Positions 18,904 through 26,695 of a stretch of 64,000 bases of DNA are shown piece by piece. The stretch covers positions 1-64,000 of the forward strand of contig JAEEGQ010000142.1 in NCBI GenBank assembly GCA_016280395.1, in the 5' to 3' direction. Position numbers and translations under genes: made by a program. Every line of letters starts with the position of its first letter. The first letter of the stretch is position 1. Below the pieces are notes generated by a model that saw only the letters and a list, made by a program, of their open reading frames with translations, was not told where the DNA came from and did not search any database. This DNA comes from Lachnospiraceae bacterium (lineage in GTDB: Bacteria; Bacillota; Clostridia; Lachnospirales; Lachnospiraceae).

Positions 18904-19095
18904 CTGCCGGCGAAATGCCCCGCCGCACGGCCACGAGCGAGGCTTTCGTAGGGAGTCGCAAGTTCGCCGCGGATGCGACCCGCGTTCCGCGCAGCGGACG
19001 AGGACTATGCTCCGAGAGCGCGGGAGCAGGAGCAAAAAGGCGACCTGCGACGAGTAGAAAACGAGCCGTAGTGCAAGGCAGCATTTCGCCGGCAG
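18904..19095. repeat. GC-rich palindromic element A (192 bp)
   Basis: Bounded by a perfect 15-base inverted repeat, CTGCCGGCGAAATGC at 18904 and its complement at 19081. The interior is GC-rich with several smaller inverted repeats (for example CCGCGTTCCGCGCAGCGG). It carries no credible gene; the long minus-strand ORF across it is a frame shadow. Size and architecture resemble the element at 54856-55052. Confidence 0.7.
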
Positions 19096-19115
19096 AAGGA
19101 GAACGATATCCCAAA

Positions 19116-19147
19116 GTGAGTCACCGGGAAACTACCACGCTGATTCA
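19116..19147. repeat. Degenerate TGAGTCA hairpin copy
   Basis: GTGAGTCACCGGGAAAC at the left and CACGCTGATTCA at the right form an imperfect hairpin of the family, just before the terminator of the 19198 gene. The arm mismatches suggest an older copy. Confidence 0.6.
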
Positions 19148-19155
19148 AAAAAAAA

Positions 19156-19178
19156 ACTGCAGGAGCGCTTCCTGCAGT
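19156..19178 (-). terminator. Terminator of the 19198-20925 gene
   Basis: ACTGCAGGA paired with TCCTGCAGT across a short loop, followed on the minus strand by a run of ten T (19146-19155). Confidence 0.9.
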
Positions 19179-19197
19179 TTTCTCATTATATCCGGTA

Positions 19198-20925
19198 TCA
19201 GGGGGTAGGAGTCGGACTGGTTTCCTCGGGCTTTGCATCACCGTAGGTCACATCTATCAGGACCACGGCGCCTTTTGTAAGCGTTCCTGTGGAATAGAAG
19301 CCATCCTTATCCGCTGTGAGCGGCTTGCCGGACAATTTGACCAGAAGCTCCGTTGACCGTTCTTTTCCGTCCTTGTCTTTTACAACATTCGGTATTACCT
19401 TGAACTTTATAGGTTCACCCTTTAACTGTACCGATCTTACTTCCTTGCCGTCAACGGTAACGGTCGCGCCGCCGCCTGCTACATTGCCGACTGCCGTAGC
19501 TATGAAGGACACAACGTTTGCAGCTTCCTCGTCAAGCGTGACGATCGTAGTCTCCTCAACGGCAGCAGCCTGCATCTTCACGCAGAGACCGGGGTGTTTT
19601 TCTTTGTTCTTTACGGAAATGCCCGCGTAACGTACGTAGAGATATGCTTCCTCTGTTTTAAGAGTCTTGATCTTGTCTCCGTTCAGGTTAAAGTATTCCG
19701 CAGCAACACCGATCTTGCTGTCCAGCTTAACGGCAACGAATTCGCCGTTTTTCTTCTTTACATCCGTAAATTTCAGCTGGGCAACATCCGCATCTGCACC
19801 GCCCAAAGCATACTGCACGGTCCTGTCGTCAACAGGTTCGCCCGCAAAGGCGATCCTTAACGACGTATCCTTTGAGCAATACTCAAACCGTGCGGTAAGT
19901 TCTTCCCCGGGTGCAGCCTCCGGAAGCGCGATCTCGACAAAAGCCGGCCACGAAGCATATTTCTTTGCCGTAGCGGACATCCTGACCTTTAAGGTGAAAG
20001 AACCGCCTTCTTCAAATTCCGCCCCGTCTTCCTTAAGCGCGGTCTCAAGCTCTTCAATGCTTATCGCGGAAACCTTTGAGGATATTTCATCGGTTGTGGT
20101 CTTCAAGTGCCCCTTTATCGCGGAACTGCTCTTGAAAGCCGGGATATAGTAGGTTTTATCGCTATAATCAAACTCCATGCCGTTCTTTATGGCAATGGTA
20201 CCTTTTTTGTAATCCTGCTTGACAGAAGGTGCCGCAGCAGTCTTGCCGATCTTCACCTTAACTTCCTTAGAAGGTATGATCTTTTCGATGCTTTCGCCTG
20301 TTTTAGCCTTTGAAACGCGCAGGTAGAGCGCAGCGTCCGTTGCCCGGAGCATGGCAAATTCAAGGGCAAAATCCGGATCGGAATCCTTTGCTTCCCTCCA
20401 TGTGCCGTTCATGCCTCTCTTCCACTCGAGGACATAATTCGCGTCAAAAACAGCCTTTTTTGTCTCTGTGCCATCATAAGATATGGTGGTTCTCGCCATA
20501 TCGGTCACTTCGATCTTTGACAACGCCTCAAAAACATTTGCGGGCTTACCTGTCAGATAATTGACGGCTGTCTTGATCGTCTTTACAGGGAACAGAAGCT
20601 CTATCACGTCCTTCTCTTCCACCTTTGTAGCGGTCGGGTCCGTTGTAATTGCCACATAGCTTGTCTTCTTGACATCGGAGAAGTCGATGTAGCTGCGGCC
20701 GTCCGCATATACCGCAGGGATCCACGCGGTTGCTTTTAGCGAAGCCGGTGTCTTCGTCTTCACAAACTGGAAATAAACCTGCCCCTTGCAGTTGATCCTG
20801 AACTCATCATACTCTGTAAAAGTCGGGGTCTCTTCCGTTACTTCCGCTGCCTTAGCCCTCATACACGAGAACAGGACGGGCAGCATAACAATAAGCGCCA
20901 GTAAAATGATAATACGTTTTTTCAT
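19198..20925 (-). CDS. Secreted protein of unknown function, paralogue of 21246-22604
   Basis: Start at 20925 (MKKRIIILLALIVMLPVLFS) behind GGAGGCTGT; 575 residues. An N-terminal signal peptide contains LLALIVMLPVLFSC, which could be a lipobox, or be cleaved after AKA. The rest is beta-rich and aligns along its length with the next gene: GQVYFQFVKTKTPA / GTVYYQTVKKADDT, SYIDFSDVKKTSY / SYIDVSGVTKSTV, NYVLEWKRGMNGTW / AYTLEWKKGANGAW, GTIAIKNGMEFDYSDKTYY / GTLAIKAGMEFDYEGTTYY. I recognise no known domain. It is longer at the C-terminus, ending in EETSPTPTP. No LPXTG is seen. Its own promoter is unclear; a CCGATATAC word lies at about 20975. Confidence 0.8.
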   Translation of the reverse strand: MKKRIIILLALIVMLPVLFSCMRAKAAEVTEETPTFTEYDEFRINCKGQVYFQFVKTKTPASLKATAWIPAVYADGRSYIDFSDVKKTSYVAITTDPTATKVEEKDVIELLFPVKTIKTAVNYLTGKPANVFEALSKIEVTDMARTTISYDGTETKKAVFDANYVLEWKRGMNGTWREAKDSDPDFALEFAMLRATDAALYLRVSKAKTGESIEKIIPSKEVKVKIGKTAAAPSVKQDYKKGTIAIKNGMEFDYSDKTYYIPAFKSSSAIKGHLKTTTDEISSKVSAISIEELETALKEDGAEFEEGGSFTLKVRMSATAKKYASWPAFVEIALPEAAPGEELTARFEYCSKDTSLRIAFAGEPVDDRTVQYALGGADADVAQLKFTDVKKKNGEFVAVKLDSKIGVAAEYFNLNGDKIKTLKTEEAYLYVRYAGISVKNKEKHPGLCVKMQAAAVEETTIVTLDEEAANVVSFIATAVGNVAGGGATVTVDGKEVRSVQLKGEPIKFKVIPNVVKDKDGKERSTELLVKLSGKPLTADKDGFYSTGTLTKGAVVLIDVTYGDAKPEETSPTPTP

Positions 20926-21033
20926 ACAGCCTCCTATACCGGGTATGCCGTAAAGCATACCTCACCGTATTGTATATCGGATTAACCCTGAGATAAAATA
21001 ACCTCCCACGAGAAATTTACAGGCGAAAACCGG

Positions 21034-21180
21034 GCGGGATCGTTTCCCGCTGACTCGCGCAAGGGGTATACGGGGCAGACAAAATGAGTCACCGAGGGAA
21101 CGATCCCGGTGACTCGCGCAAGGGGTATCCGGGGGCAGACAAAATGAGTCACCGGGGAAAAGCCCCCGCTGACTCACTTA
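21034..21180. repeat. 59-60 bp tandem repeat made of TGAGTCA hairpins
   Basis: Two near-identical units, 21052-21110 and 21111-21170, each beginning GACTCGCGCAAGGGGTAT, running through CAGACAAAATGAGTCACCG and ending in CCCGGT or CCCGCT. A half unit precedes (21034-21051). Each unit can fold a TGAGTCA/TGACTC hairpin (21085-21115 and 21145-21176). It separates the two paralogous secreted-protein genes. Confidence 0.85.
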
Positions 21181-21183
21181 AAA

Positions 21184-21211
21184 ACGGTCGGGACATTAAG
21201 TCCCGACCGTG
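21184..21211 (-). terminator. Terminator of the 21246-22604 gene
   Basis: ACGGTCGGGAC and GTCCCGACCGT form an 11-bp stem with a five-base loop; TTTTT follows on the minus strand. Confidence 0.9.
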
Positions 21212-21245
21212 TGTTTTAATACTTTAATGCTTGTTTGGCAGCAAA

Positions 21246-22604
21246 TCAGTTTCCGCTTCCGGAGCCTGAATCTGCAGGAGCCTGCTCGCCTGAGCCACCG
21301 TCATTTCCTTCTGTCTTTTCAGCAGTAACGGTGATCTCTACATAAGCACTCGGGAATACGCCTTCAACAGCCGGATTCTTCTTGAGGTCTTCCTTAACGC
21401 CCTTAACGCGGACATAAACCTTGCTGTCCTTTTTAACGCCGGTGATCTTTGTAGCTTTTGCAGGGATTGCTTTCCACTTGTTTGCCTTAAGATCTACGCA
21501 GTACTCATAATCTGTAGCTTTGGTGTCAAATGTAAGCTTATCGCCTTCGCCGATCGTTATAGCAAATGCTTCGGGAGCAGCTGCGGGAGCCTTGAAGGAA
21601 ACTACTGTGTAGTAAGAAGCATACTTCTTTTCGGTAGCAGATGTACGAACTTTAAGAACAACCTCTGCACCTGCTTCGAGCTCAAATTCCTTAACAAGCT
21701 CATCAACACCTATCTCTTTTGTACCTGTCTTGCTGAACTGCTCGGTCTTAGCAAAATTGGTTGTTGCGGTACCGTCAGACTTCTTGCCTGTTGCATAGTA
21801 TGTGGTTCCTTCGTAATCGAATTCCATACCTGCCTTAATAGCAAGCGTGCCTTTAAGGTGATCTACTTTAACATTGGGAGCTGCTGCAACCTTTGCAAGT
21901 TTAACCTTTGCTTCCTTAGAAGGAAGTTCGCCATCTTTAGCTGTACGGATGTACAGAGTACCGTTCGAGGATTTCATTGACTGGTAAGCAACGTCAAAGC
22001 CTTCAGCATCCTTAACCCAGGCGCCGTTAGCACCCTTCTTCCACTCAAGTGTGTAAGCGATCTTGTCAAAACCTTTTTCCTCATCGCCCTTAACGTACTT
22101 GGTAGTTTCTCTACCAACGGTAATCTCAACTGTAGCAAGAGCTTCTTTGATCTCTGCAGGGAACTCTTTCTTGTAATCAAGCGTAGCTTTTACTTTGCCG
22201 ACATTAAGGTTAAGTTCGAAAGCTTTGCCAACCTTTTCGGTTGCATCACCTTTAACTGCAAATACAAAAACAGTTGACTTGGTAACGCCCGAAACATCGA
22301 TGTAGCTCTTACCGTCCTTAACTGCAGCGGGAACCCAGTTCTTAGCCTTGGGAGTATCATCTGCTTTCTTTACGGTCTGGTAATAAACGGTACCATCGAT
22401 CACGATATAGAAATTGTCGAGATCGAGTTTAGCTGCGTTGATAGTGGTCTCTGTTGCTGCTTCTGCCGGAGCTTCTGTTTCGGAACCCGAACCGCTGCCG
22501 CTTTCAGCTCTAACGCCGAGCACATTGCCACCAAATGCTTTTGCTGCCACGGTGAGCACTAATGCAAGTGCAAACACCATAAATACATTCTTAAATTTCT
22601 TCAT
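21246..22604 (-). CDS. Secreted surface protein of unknown function, likely co-regulated with motility
   Basis: Start at 22604 (MKKFKNVFMVFALALVLTVA) behind GGAGGTA; 452 residues. Signal peptide with likely cleavage near VRAES, then a Gly/Ser/Glu/Ala-rich stretch (SGSGSGSETEAPAE), a long Lys-rich beta-type body and a Gly/Ser tail (SGEQAPADSGSGSGN). No LPXTG, S-layer or transmembrane anchor is visible. It is a paralogue of 19198-20925 and of the fragment at 16860. Upstream are a sigma-28-type promoter, a near-consensus sigma-A promoter and a hairpin over the ribosome binding site like those of flagellar genes in this window. Function unknown; a secreted or surface structural protein is inference. 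Confidence 0.82.
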   Translation of the reverse strand: MKKFKNVFMVFALALVLTVAAKAFGGNVLGVRAESGSGSGSETEAPAEAATETTINAAKLDLDNFYIVIDGTVYYQTVKKADDTPKAKNWVPAAVKDGKSYIDVSGVTKSTVFVFAVKGDATEKVGKAFELNLNVGKVKATLDYKKEFPAEIKEALATVEITVGRETTKYVKGDEEKGFDKIAYTLEWKKGANGAWVKDAEGFDVAYQSMKSSNGTLYIRTAKDGELPSKEAKVKLAKVAAAPNVKVDHLKGTLAIKAGMEFDYEGTTYYATGKKSDGTATTNFAKTEQFSKTGTKEIGVDELVKEFELEAGAEVVLKVRTSATEKKYASYYTVVSFKAPAAAPEAFAITIGEGDKLTFDTKATDYEYCVDLKANKWKAIPAKATKITGVKKDSKVYVRVKGVKEDLKKNPAVEGVFPSAYVEITVTAEKTEGNDGGSGEQAPADSGSGSGN

Positions 22605-22609
22605 TCTTT

Positions 22610-22623
22610 TTACCTCCATGTAA
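22610..22623 (-). promoter_or_regulatory. GGA-loop hairpin over the ribosome binding site (possible CsrA site)
   Basis: On the minus strand TTAC-ATGGAG-GTAA, a 4-bp stem presenting the Shine-Dalgarno GGAG in the loop. ACATGGAGGT matches the CsrA consensus ACARGGANGT at nine of ten positions. The stem is short, so this is weaker than the flaG site. Confidence 0.45.
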
Positions 22624-22789
22624 GTTGTGAATGTCCATCCATGACAATCTTGATAATCCGGCATAAAGGCTTACCGGGCCTTTATGTCCCAAACAATACC
22701 AAACCGGTAGAGGGCACCACCCCTCTGCCTGTCTGCCTCATGGAGCCATGAAGCAATTTGATCTGATACCAACACTGTCCATCCCTACA
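22624..22789 (-). other. Structured 5' leader of the secreted-protein gene
   Basis: The leader from the sigma-28 promoter holds three more hairpins on the minus strand: TCATGG-CTC-CATGA, AGAGGG-GTGGTG-CCCTCT and a perfect 9-bp stem CATAAAGGC / GCCTTTATG. There is no credible gene; the plus-strand ORF at 22748-23074 has no ribosome binding site. Confidence 0.6.
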
Positions 22790-22795
22790 AAACAT

Positions 22796-22822
22796 ATATC
22801 GGATGATCCGGACGAAACTTTA
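22796..22822 (-). promoter_or_regulatory. Sigma-28 (FliA/SigD)-type promoter
   Basis: Minus strand TAAA (22819-22822), 16-base spacer starting GTTTCG, then CCGATAT (22796-22802), the same pattern and spacing as the flagellin promoter at 31389-31415. Confidence 0.75.
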
Positions 22823-22880
22823 GCCATATGTACGGAATTTAAAAAGATTTTTTCGAAAATGTATCCGAATTTGTATCTTT

Positions 22881-22909
22881 TTTATACACCCAAAAAACCA
22901 TTTTGTCAA
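22881..22909 (-). promoter_or_regulatory. Sigma-A promoter upstream of the secreted-protein gene
   Basis: Minus strand TTGACA (22904-22909), 17-base spacer, TATAAA (22881-22886). It would make a leader of about 270 bases that includes the sigma-28 site. Confidence 0.75.
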
Positions 22910-22966
22910 GTTTCGTTTTCATGGCGGGTTTCGTGCCGTATTTCACGCTGTGGTCCGTGCCGGGTT

Positions 22967-24382
22967 TTATGCGGGTTCCGTACCGCGGTCCGTCCCGCCG
23001 CCGCTCACATATCCCATTCCGAGGAAGATGAAAAGGTACACTGCCGTAGAGAAGACCGTAAGCCCGAAGAATGAGCTGACAAGATACCCGAATGCCGCGG
23101 TAAGGCAGCAAAGAGTTGCTCCGTCAAGGTATTTCTTTTTCCTTAAAGCGCGTATAAAGATCATCAGACATCCCGCAAAATACAGGATCGTTACGGGGAT
23201 CCCGTGGAAGATCGCGTATTGCAGGAACTCGTTATGCGGCCTGATATTCCACGGCGCGCCTTTGTAATGATCGTACGCGACGCCTTCATACCCTATCCCG
23301 AGCCACTTATTTTCCTTGATGATATCTATCGTCGCAAGCCATATCTTGATCCTTGAACTTCCGGCCATACCGACGTTTTTGTCACCGGTTGCGATCATGG
23401 TGATATCCTTCCCAAGCTCGGACGCCGAATTCTCGAAAGTCCCGAGGATGTGTCCCGGAACATACAGACAAACGCAGAATACCAGCAAAAGCGCTATAGC
23501 CTGAAGATTTATCTTTTTTTCAAGTATCAGGCGGGTGATGATGATGAAGATCATCGCGGCTCCGGCGCCTACCCAGCCGCCCATGGAATTGTCTATGGAC
23601 AGGGCCACCGTGTTTGCAGCAAACGAAACGCCGGCAACTGTCTTCCATGCAAGCTGCTTTTCCGTGAGAAATGCGGATGCAGCGAGCGGAACTGTCAGCG
23701 CGAGATAATACGAATAATAATTTGTATTTGAAAAGATAGAAGAAAAGCGGGGTGTCCAGTTATAGAAAAACGTTGATTCTGTCTGGGTATGCCAGAGGAT
23801 GAACGCCGCTATGACAAGGATCACACTCGAGATCACCTGGCCTCTTATCAGTATCTGCTTGTATTTCTCCTTTTTCACCTGAGATGCTGCAAAAAGGATG
23901 AACACAAAGTATCCCATCTCCATGAGGAACGTCTCGCCGAGCGCCGCCGCGCAATACCCCTTTATCGCATGCGGAAGCCCGTTATACCACTGGCTTATAA
24001 ATATCAGAACGATCATCACGGCAAAAATGATGATCACCGGATTTGCAAAGACCGCCCTGAAAAAGCTTCCACCGTTAAGTTTCAGCCGTATTATGACACA
24101 GATATAAAGCAGCAGCGAGATAAAGCATGCAAACGGGAATACCCAGCTCTTGATCATCTCAAGATAGGTGTTCATTGTAAAGTCGATCTTTCTCACAAAC
24201 ATGGCCATAACAGCCATAATTGTGGGAGCGATGATGAACAGGGCCATAGCCGCCGACGCGACCAGACTTATCTCATCATCCGTCAGATTTTTAATCTTTT
24301 CAAGGAGCTCTCTCGCGGCCGATCCTTCGGGCTGCTTCCCTGCATTCTGGATGTTGTCGGTATTTTTGCTCATCATTCTCAT
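22967..24382 (-). CDS. O-antigen ligase / Wzy polymerase family membrane protein
   Basis: 471 residues with ten or more hydrophobic segments and a large extracytoplasmic loop. GSSRIKIWLATIDIIKENKWLGIGYEG followed by RPHNEFLQYAIFHG is the Wzy_C signature (R and H residues of the ligase loop). Such proteins polymerise or transfer undecaprenyl-linked glycans outside the membrane. The start may be 24382 or one of two methionines just inside it (MRMMSKN). It is 15 bases downstream of the LRR protein gene, and the cluster continues with glf and a glycosyltransferase, consistent with surface glycan assembly. The exact glycan is unknown. Confidence 0.8.
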   Translation of the reverse strand: MRMMSKNTDNIQNAGKQPEGSAARELLEKIKNLTDDEISLVASAAMALFIIAPTIMAVMAMFVRKIDFTMNTYLEMIKSWVFPFACFISLLLYICVIIRLKLNGGSFFRAVFANPVIIIFAVMIVLIFISQWYNGLPHAIKGYCAAALGETFLMEMGYFVFILFAASQVKKEKYKQILIRGQVISSVILVIAAFILWHTQTESTFFYNWTPRFSSIFSNTNYYSYYLALTVPLAASAFLTEKQLAWKTVAGVSFAANTVALSIDNSMGGWVGAGAAMIFIIITRLILEKKINLQAIALLLVFCVCLYVPGHILGTFENSASELGKDITMIATGDKNVGMAGSSRIKIWLATIDIIKENKWLGIGYEGVAYDHYKGAPWNIRPHNEFLQYAIFHGIPVTILYFAGCLMIFIRALRKKKYLDGATLCCLTAAFGYLVSSFFGLTVFSTAVYLFIFLGMGYVSGGGTDRGTEPA

Positions 24383-24397
24383 CCTGCCTTCCGGATA

Positions 24398-25438
24398 TTA
24401 TTTCCCCTCCACAGGGATGTCTTCCTTTTCCGCGTAAGCAGCGCCTTCGCTGCCTTCCGTCACTTTAAGCTTAAGCTCCGGGCAGTTATCAAAGGCCTGC
24501 TGGCCGATAACGCTTGTGCCTGCCGGGATATTCGCGCTTTTCAGCGCCTCGCACCCCGAAAAAGCAAACTCGCCTATAAATGTCACACTTTCCGGTATGA
24601 CCATCTTTGCAAGTGCGGTACAGCCTTCAAAGGCATTCGCGCCGATGGAAAGAAGCCCGTCCGGAAGCACTATGTTCTTTAGTGAAGTACAGTCTGCAAA
24701 AGCATAATCGTTTATAAGCGTGATCCTGCTCTCAAAGATCACGGTCTCAAGCTCGTGCTTCATGTAAAACGCATCCTCAGCAACAGCGGAGCCGTCTGTG
24801 ATCGTGACTTTTTTTAAGGGTGCGTCGATAAAGATGTCATCAAGCCCCGAAGTGAACGGAACCGACAGCTCGGTCAGGTTCTCACAATACGCAAACGCAT
24901 AATTCTCGATCTTTTTCGCGTTTTTGGGGATAACGACACTCTTTAGCCCCTTACAGCCGTAAAAAGCGCTGTCGTTTACAGTTTTCAGTGTTTCCGGCAA
25001 GGACAGCTCCACCATCCCTTCGCAGCCTTCGAAGGCATAATCAAGAATCTCTGTCACACCCTCGCCGATAACGACTTTCTTTATAGCCGTATTGCCCTGA
25101 AAGGCTGTTCTCTCCACGGTTGTGATCTTTTTTCCCGCAAGCTCGCCGGGAATGTAGAGCAGCCCGTCAGAAAAACCTCTGATCTTCACATCACCTGCCT
25201 GTACCTGCTCTTCGTATTCCTCGGAAAACCCAAGCACCGAGTAAGTCTTGTCGTCTTTTTCTTCAAGCGAGAACAGCTTTTCATCAACTTTTACGGTCTC
25301 AGGAGGCGTCGGGGTCGTTTTCCCGCCGGGATTAAGGCCGCCGGGATTGCCGGTTTTGCTCAGTACAACGATCATAACCGCGAGTAAGATCGCGGTTATG
25401 GGAAGTACGATATATCTGATCGGGATTTTTTCTTCCAT
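24398..25438 (-). CDS. Membrane-anchored BspA-type leucine-rich-repeat protein
   Basis: About 346 residues from MEEKIPIRYIVLPITAILLA (AAAGGA upstream), or two codons longer. One N-terminal transmembrane anchor and a short Pro/Gly/Thr stalk (PGGKTTPTPPETVK) are followed by BspA/TpLRR (LRR_5) repeats of ~23 residues: LDYAFEGCEGMVELSLPETL, VNDSAFYGCKGLKSVVIP, IGANAFEGCTALAKMVIP and so on. Such repeats serve in protein or cell binding at the surface. It ends with a short tail and no sorting motif. It probably forms an operon with the LRR lipoprotein upstream and the ligase downstream. Confidence 0.88.
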   Translation of the reverse strand: MEEKIPIRYIVLPITAILLAVMIVVLSKTGNPGGLNPGGKTTPTPPETVKVDEKLFSLEEKDDKTYSVLGFSEEYEEQVQAGDVKIRGFSDGLLYIPGELAGKKITTVERTAFQGNTAIKKVVIGEGVTEILDYAFEGCEGMVELSLPETLKTVNDSAFYGCKGLKSVVIPKNAKKIENYAFAYCENLTELSVPFTSGLDDIFIDAPLKKVTITDGSAVAEDAFYMKHELETVIFESRITLINDYAFADCTSLKNIVLPDGLLSIGANAFEGCTALAKMVIPESVTFIGEFAFSGCEALKSANIPAGTSVIGQQAFDNCPELKLKVTEGSEGAAYAEKEDIPVEGK

Positions 25439-25480
25439 GCTCATCCTTTCACAAAACAGACTTTTTGCGGACTTTTCGGA

Positions 25481-26410
25481 TCATTTGAAAACAAGCTCGA
25501 CATCAAGAGCGCCGTACATCGATGTAAGCGTCTCCTTAAGTGCATTCGGTGCCGTGATCTTCTTTAATGCCCCGCAGAACGCAAAGGCCTCCTTGTCTAT
25601 CTGCGTAAGACCTGCGGAAAGTGTTGCTTCCGTAAGCTTTTCGCAGTTATAGAAGCATCTTGCACCGAGCGTTTTTACGGAATCGGGAAGTGTGATGGTC
25701 TTAAGCGAGGTACAGTACCAGAAAGCTTCGAGCCCGATGCTCTCTACGCCTGAAGGGATCTCGAGGGACGCAAGAGATGCACATTCGTCGAAACAGTCAT
25801 CGGGGATGGCTTTAAGATTCTTTGAAAGCGTTACGGAGTTAAGGAGCTGGCAGCCATAGAAAGCGCAGTCTCCAAGGCTCGTTACGGAGTCAGGGAGAAC
25901 AATGGTCTGCAAGGTCTTACAGCCAAAGAACACTTCGGCGCCGAGGGACTCGAGGTTCTTCGGAAGCTCTATCTTCTGCAGTGCTTCACACCCCGAGAAT
26001 GCACCGTCTCCTATCTTTTTAATGCCCTCCGGGAGTGTCACATCCGTAAGTGCCGTGCATTCATAGAACATTGTCGCGGGGATCTCCGTCATGTTTGCGG
26101 AAAGTCTTACCGTTGTAAGCTCGTCCTGGCTTGCAAACAGGCTCGGATCGGCTGCGACGATATTGTATTTTTTGCCGTTGACCTTGATATAGTCGGGCAT
26201 CCAGTAGTTTGTTATCGAAAGCGAATAAACGCCGTTAGCCTTTGCAGTCTTTGCGCCATGGTCAAGTTCGTATGTCACACCGTCAAGGTAGTATTCTCCG
26301 CTTGTTTCGTCGAGATAGGATTCGGTTGGCTTTGGAGTGGGCTCGCTGCCGCATGCTGCGGCAAGGACCGGCAATAAACAGATGACAATACCAAGCAATA
26401 ATTTCTTCAT
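25481..26410 (-). CDS. BspA-type leucine-rich-repeat lipoprotein
   Basis: 309 residues. The N-terminus MKKLLLGIVICLLPVLAAAC is a lipoprotein signal with lipobox LAAAC, followed by a Pro/Thr spacer. Eight or so TpLRR repeats follow (IGDGAFSGCEALQKIELPK, LGDCAFYGCQLLNSVTLSK, IGLEAFWYCTSLKTITLPD). It sits 42 bases upstream of the second LRR protein and shares repeat type with it. GGAGGCTG precedes the start. A dyad, ATATCGTCA-AAAA-TGACGCGATAT (26455-26478), overlaps its probable -10 region. Confidence 0.88.
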   Translation of the reverse strand: MKKLLLGIVICLLPVLAAACGSEPTPKPTESYLDETSGEYYLDGVTYELDHGAKTAKANGVYSLSITNYWMPDYIKVNGKKYNIVAADPSLFASQDELTTVRLSANMTEIPATMFYECTALTDVTLPEGIKKIGDGAFSGCEALQKIELPKNLESLGAEVFFGCKTLQTIVLPDSVTSLGDCAFYGCQLLNSVTLSKNLKAIPDDCFDECASLASLEIPSGVESIGLEAFWYCTSLKTITLPDSVKTLGARCFYNCEKLTEATLSAGLTQIDKEAFAFCGALKKITAPNALKETLTSMYGALDVELVFK

Positions 26411-26490
26411 AAACAGCCTCCATGCATTTTACGGGCTAAACCCCTTTAGAAAGTATATCGTCAAAAATGACGCGATATTTAATTTTTTTC

Positions 26491-26519
26491 TTGATTTTTC
26501 ATCGTGAATGTTGTAAGAT
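26491..26519 (+). promoter_or_regulatory. Promoter of tRNA-Gly
   Basis: TTGATT (26491-26496), 17-base spacer, TAAGAT (26514-26519); the start would fall about 6 bases before the tRNA. Confidence 0.65.
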
Positions 26520-26531
26520 ACTCATGCACTT

Positions 26532-26602
26532 GCGGATATAGTACATCGGTAGTATGCAAGCTTCCCAAGCTTGAGAGGCGGGTCCGATTCCCGTTATCCG
26601 CT
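26532..26602 (+). tRNA. tRNA-Gly(CCC)
   Basis: Cloverleaf read by eye: acceptor GCGGATA/TATCCGC, D arm GTAC-ATCGGTA-GTAT, anticodon stem CAAGC/GCTTG with loop TTCCCAA (anticodon CCC, reading GGG), four-base variable loop AGAG, T stem GCGGG/CCCGT with loop TCCGATT, discriminator T. CCA is not encoded. Confidence 0.93.
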
Positions 26603-26606
26603 TCCT

Positions 26607-26633
26607 GACCTGCTTTACGGCAGGTCTTTTTTT
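26607..26633 (+). terminator. tRNA-Gly terminator
   Basis: GACCTGC and GCAGGTC stem with a short loop, followed by seven T. Confidence 0.92.
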
Positions 26634-26695
26634 ATGCCGTGTGCCCGTCACACCGGGACAAACTGACAGGCGTAGTCAGCCAGACAGCCGCGGGG

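Noticed and set aside
18113-19114. Minus-strand ORF of 333 codons
   Set aside because: Shadow of the flotillin coiled coil continuing into palindromic element A; Leu/Cys-rich nonsense composition.
21034-21180. 60-bp repeats as a CRISPR array
   Set aside because: Units are contiguous without variable spacers and are built from the TGAGTCA hairpin.
22748-23074. Plus-strand ORF of 108 codons
   Set aside because: Overlaps the promoters and leader of the secreted-protein gene and the ligase 3' end; no ribosome binding site.
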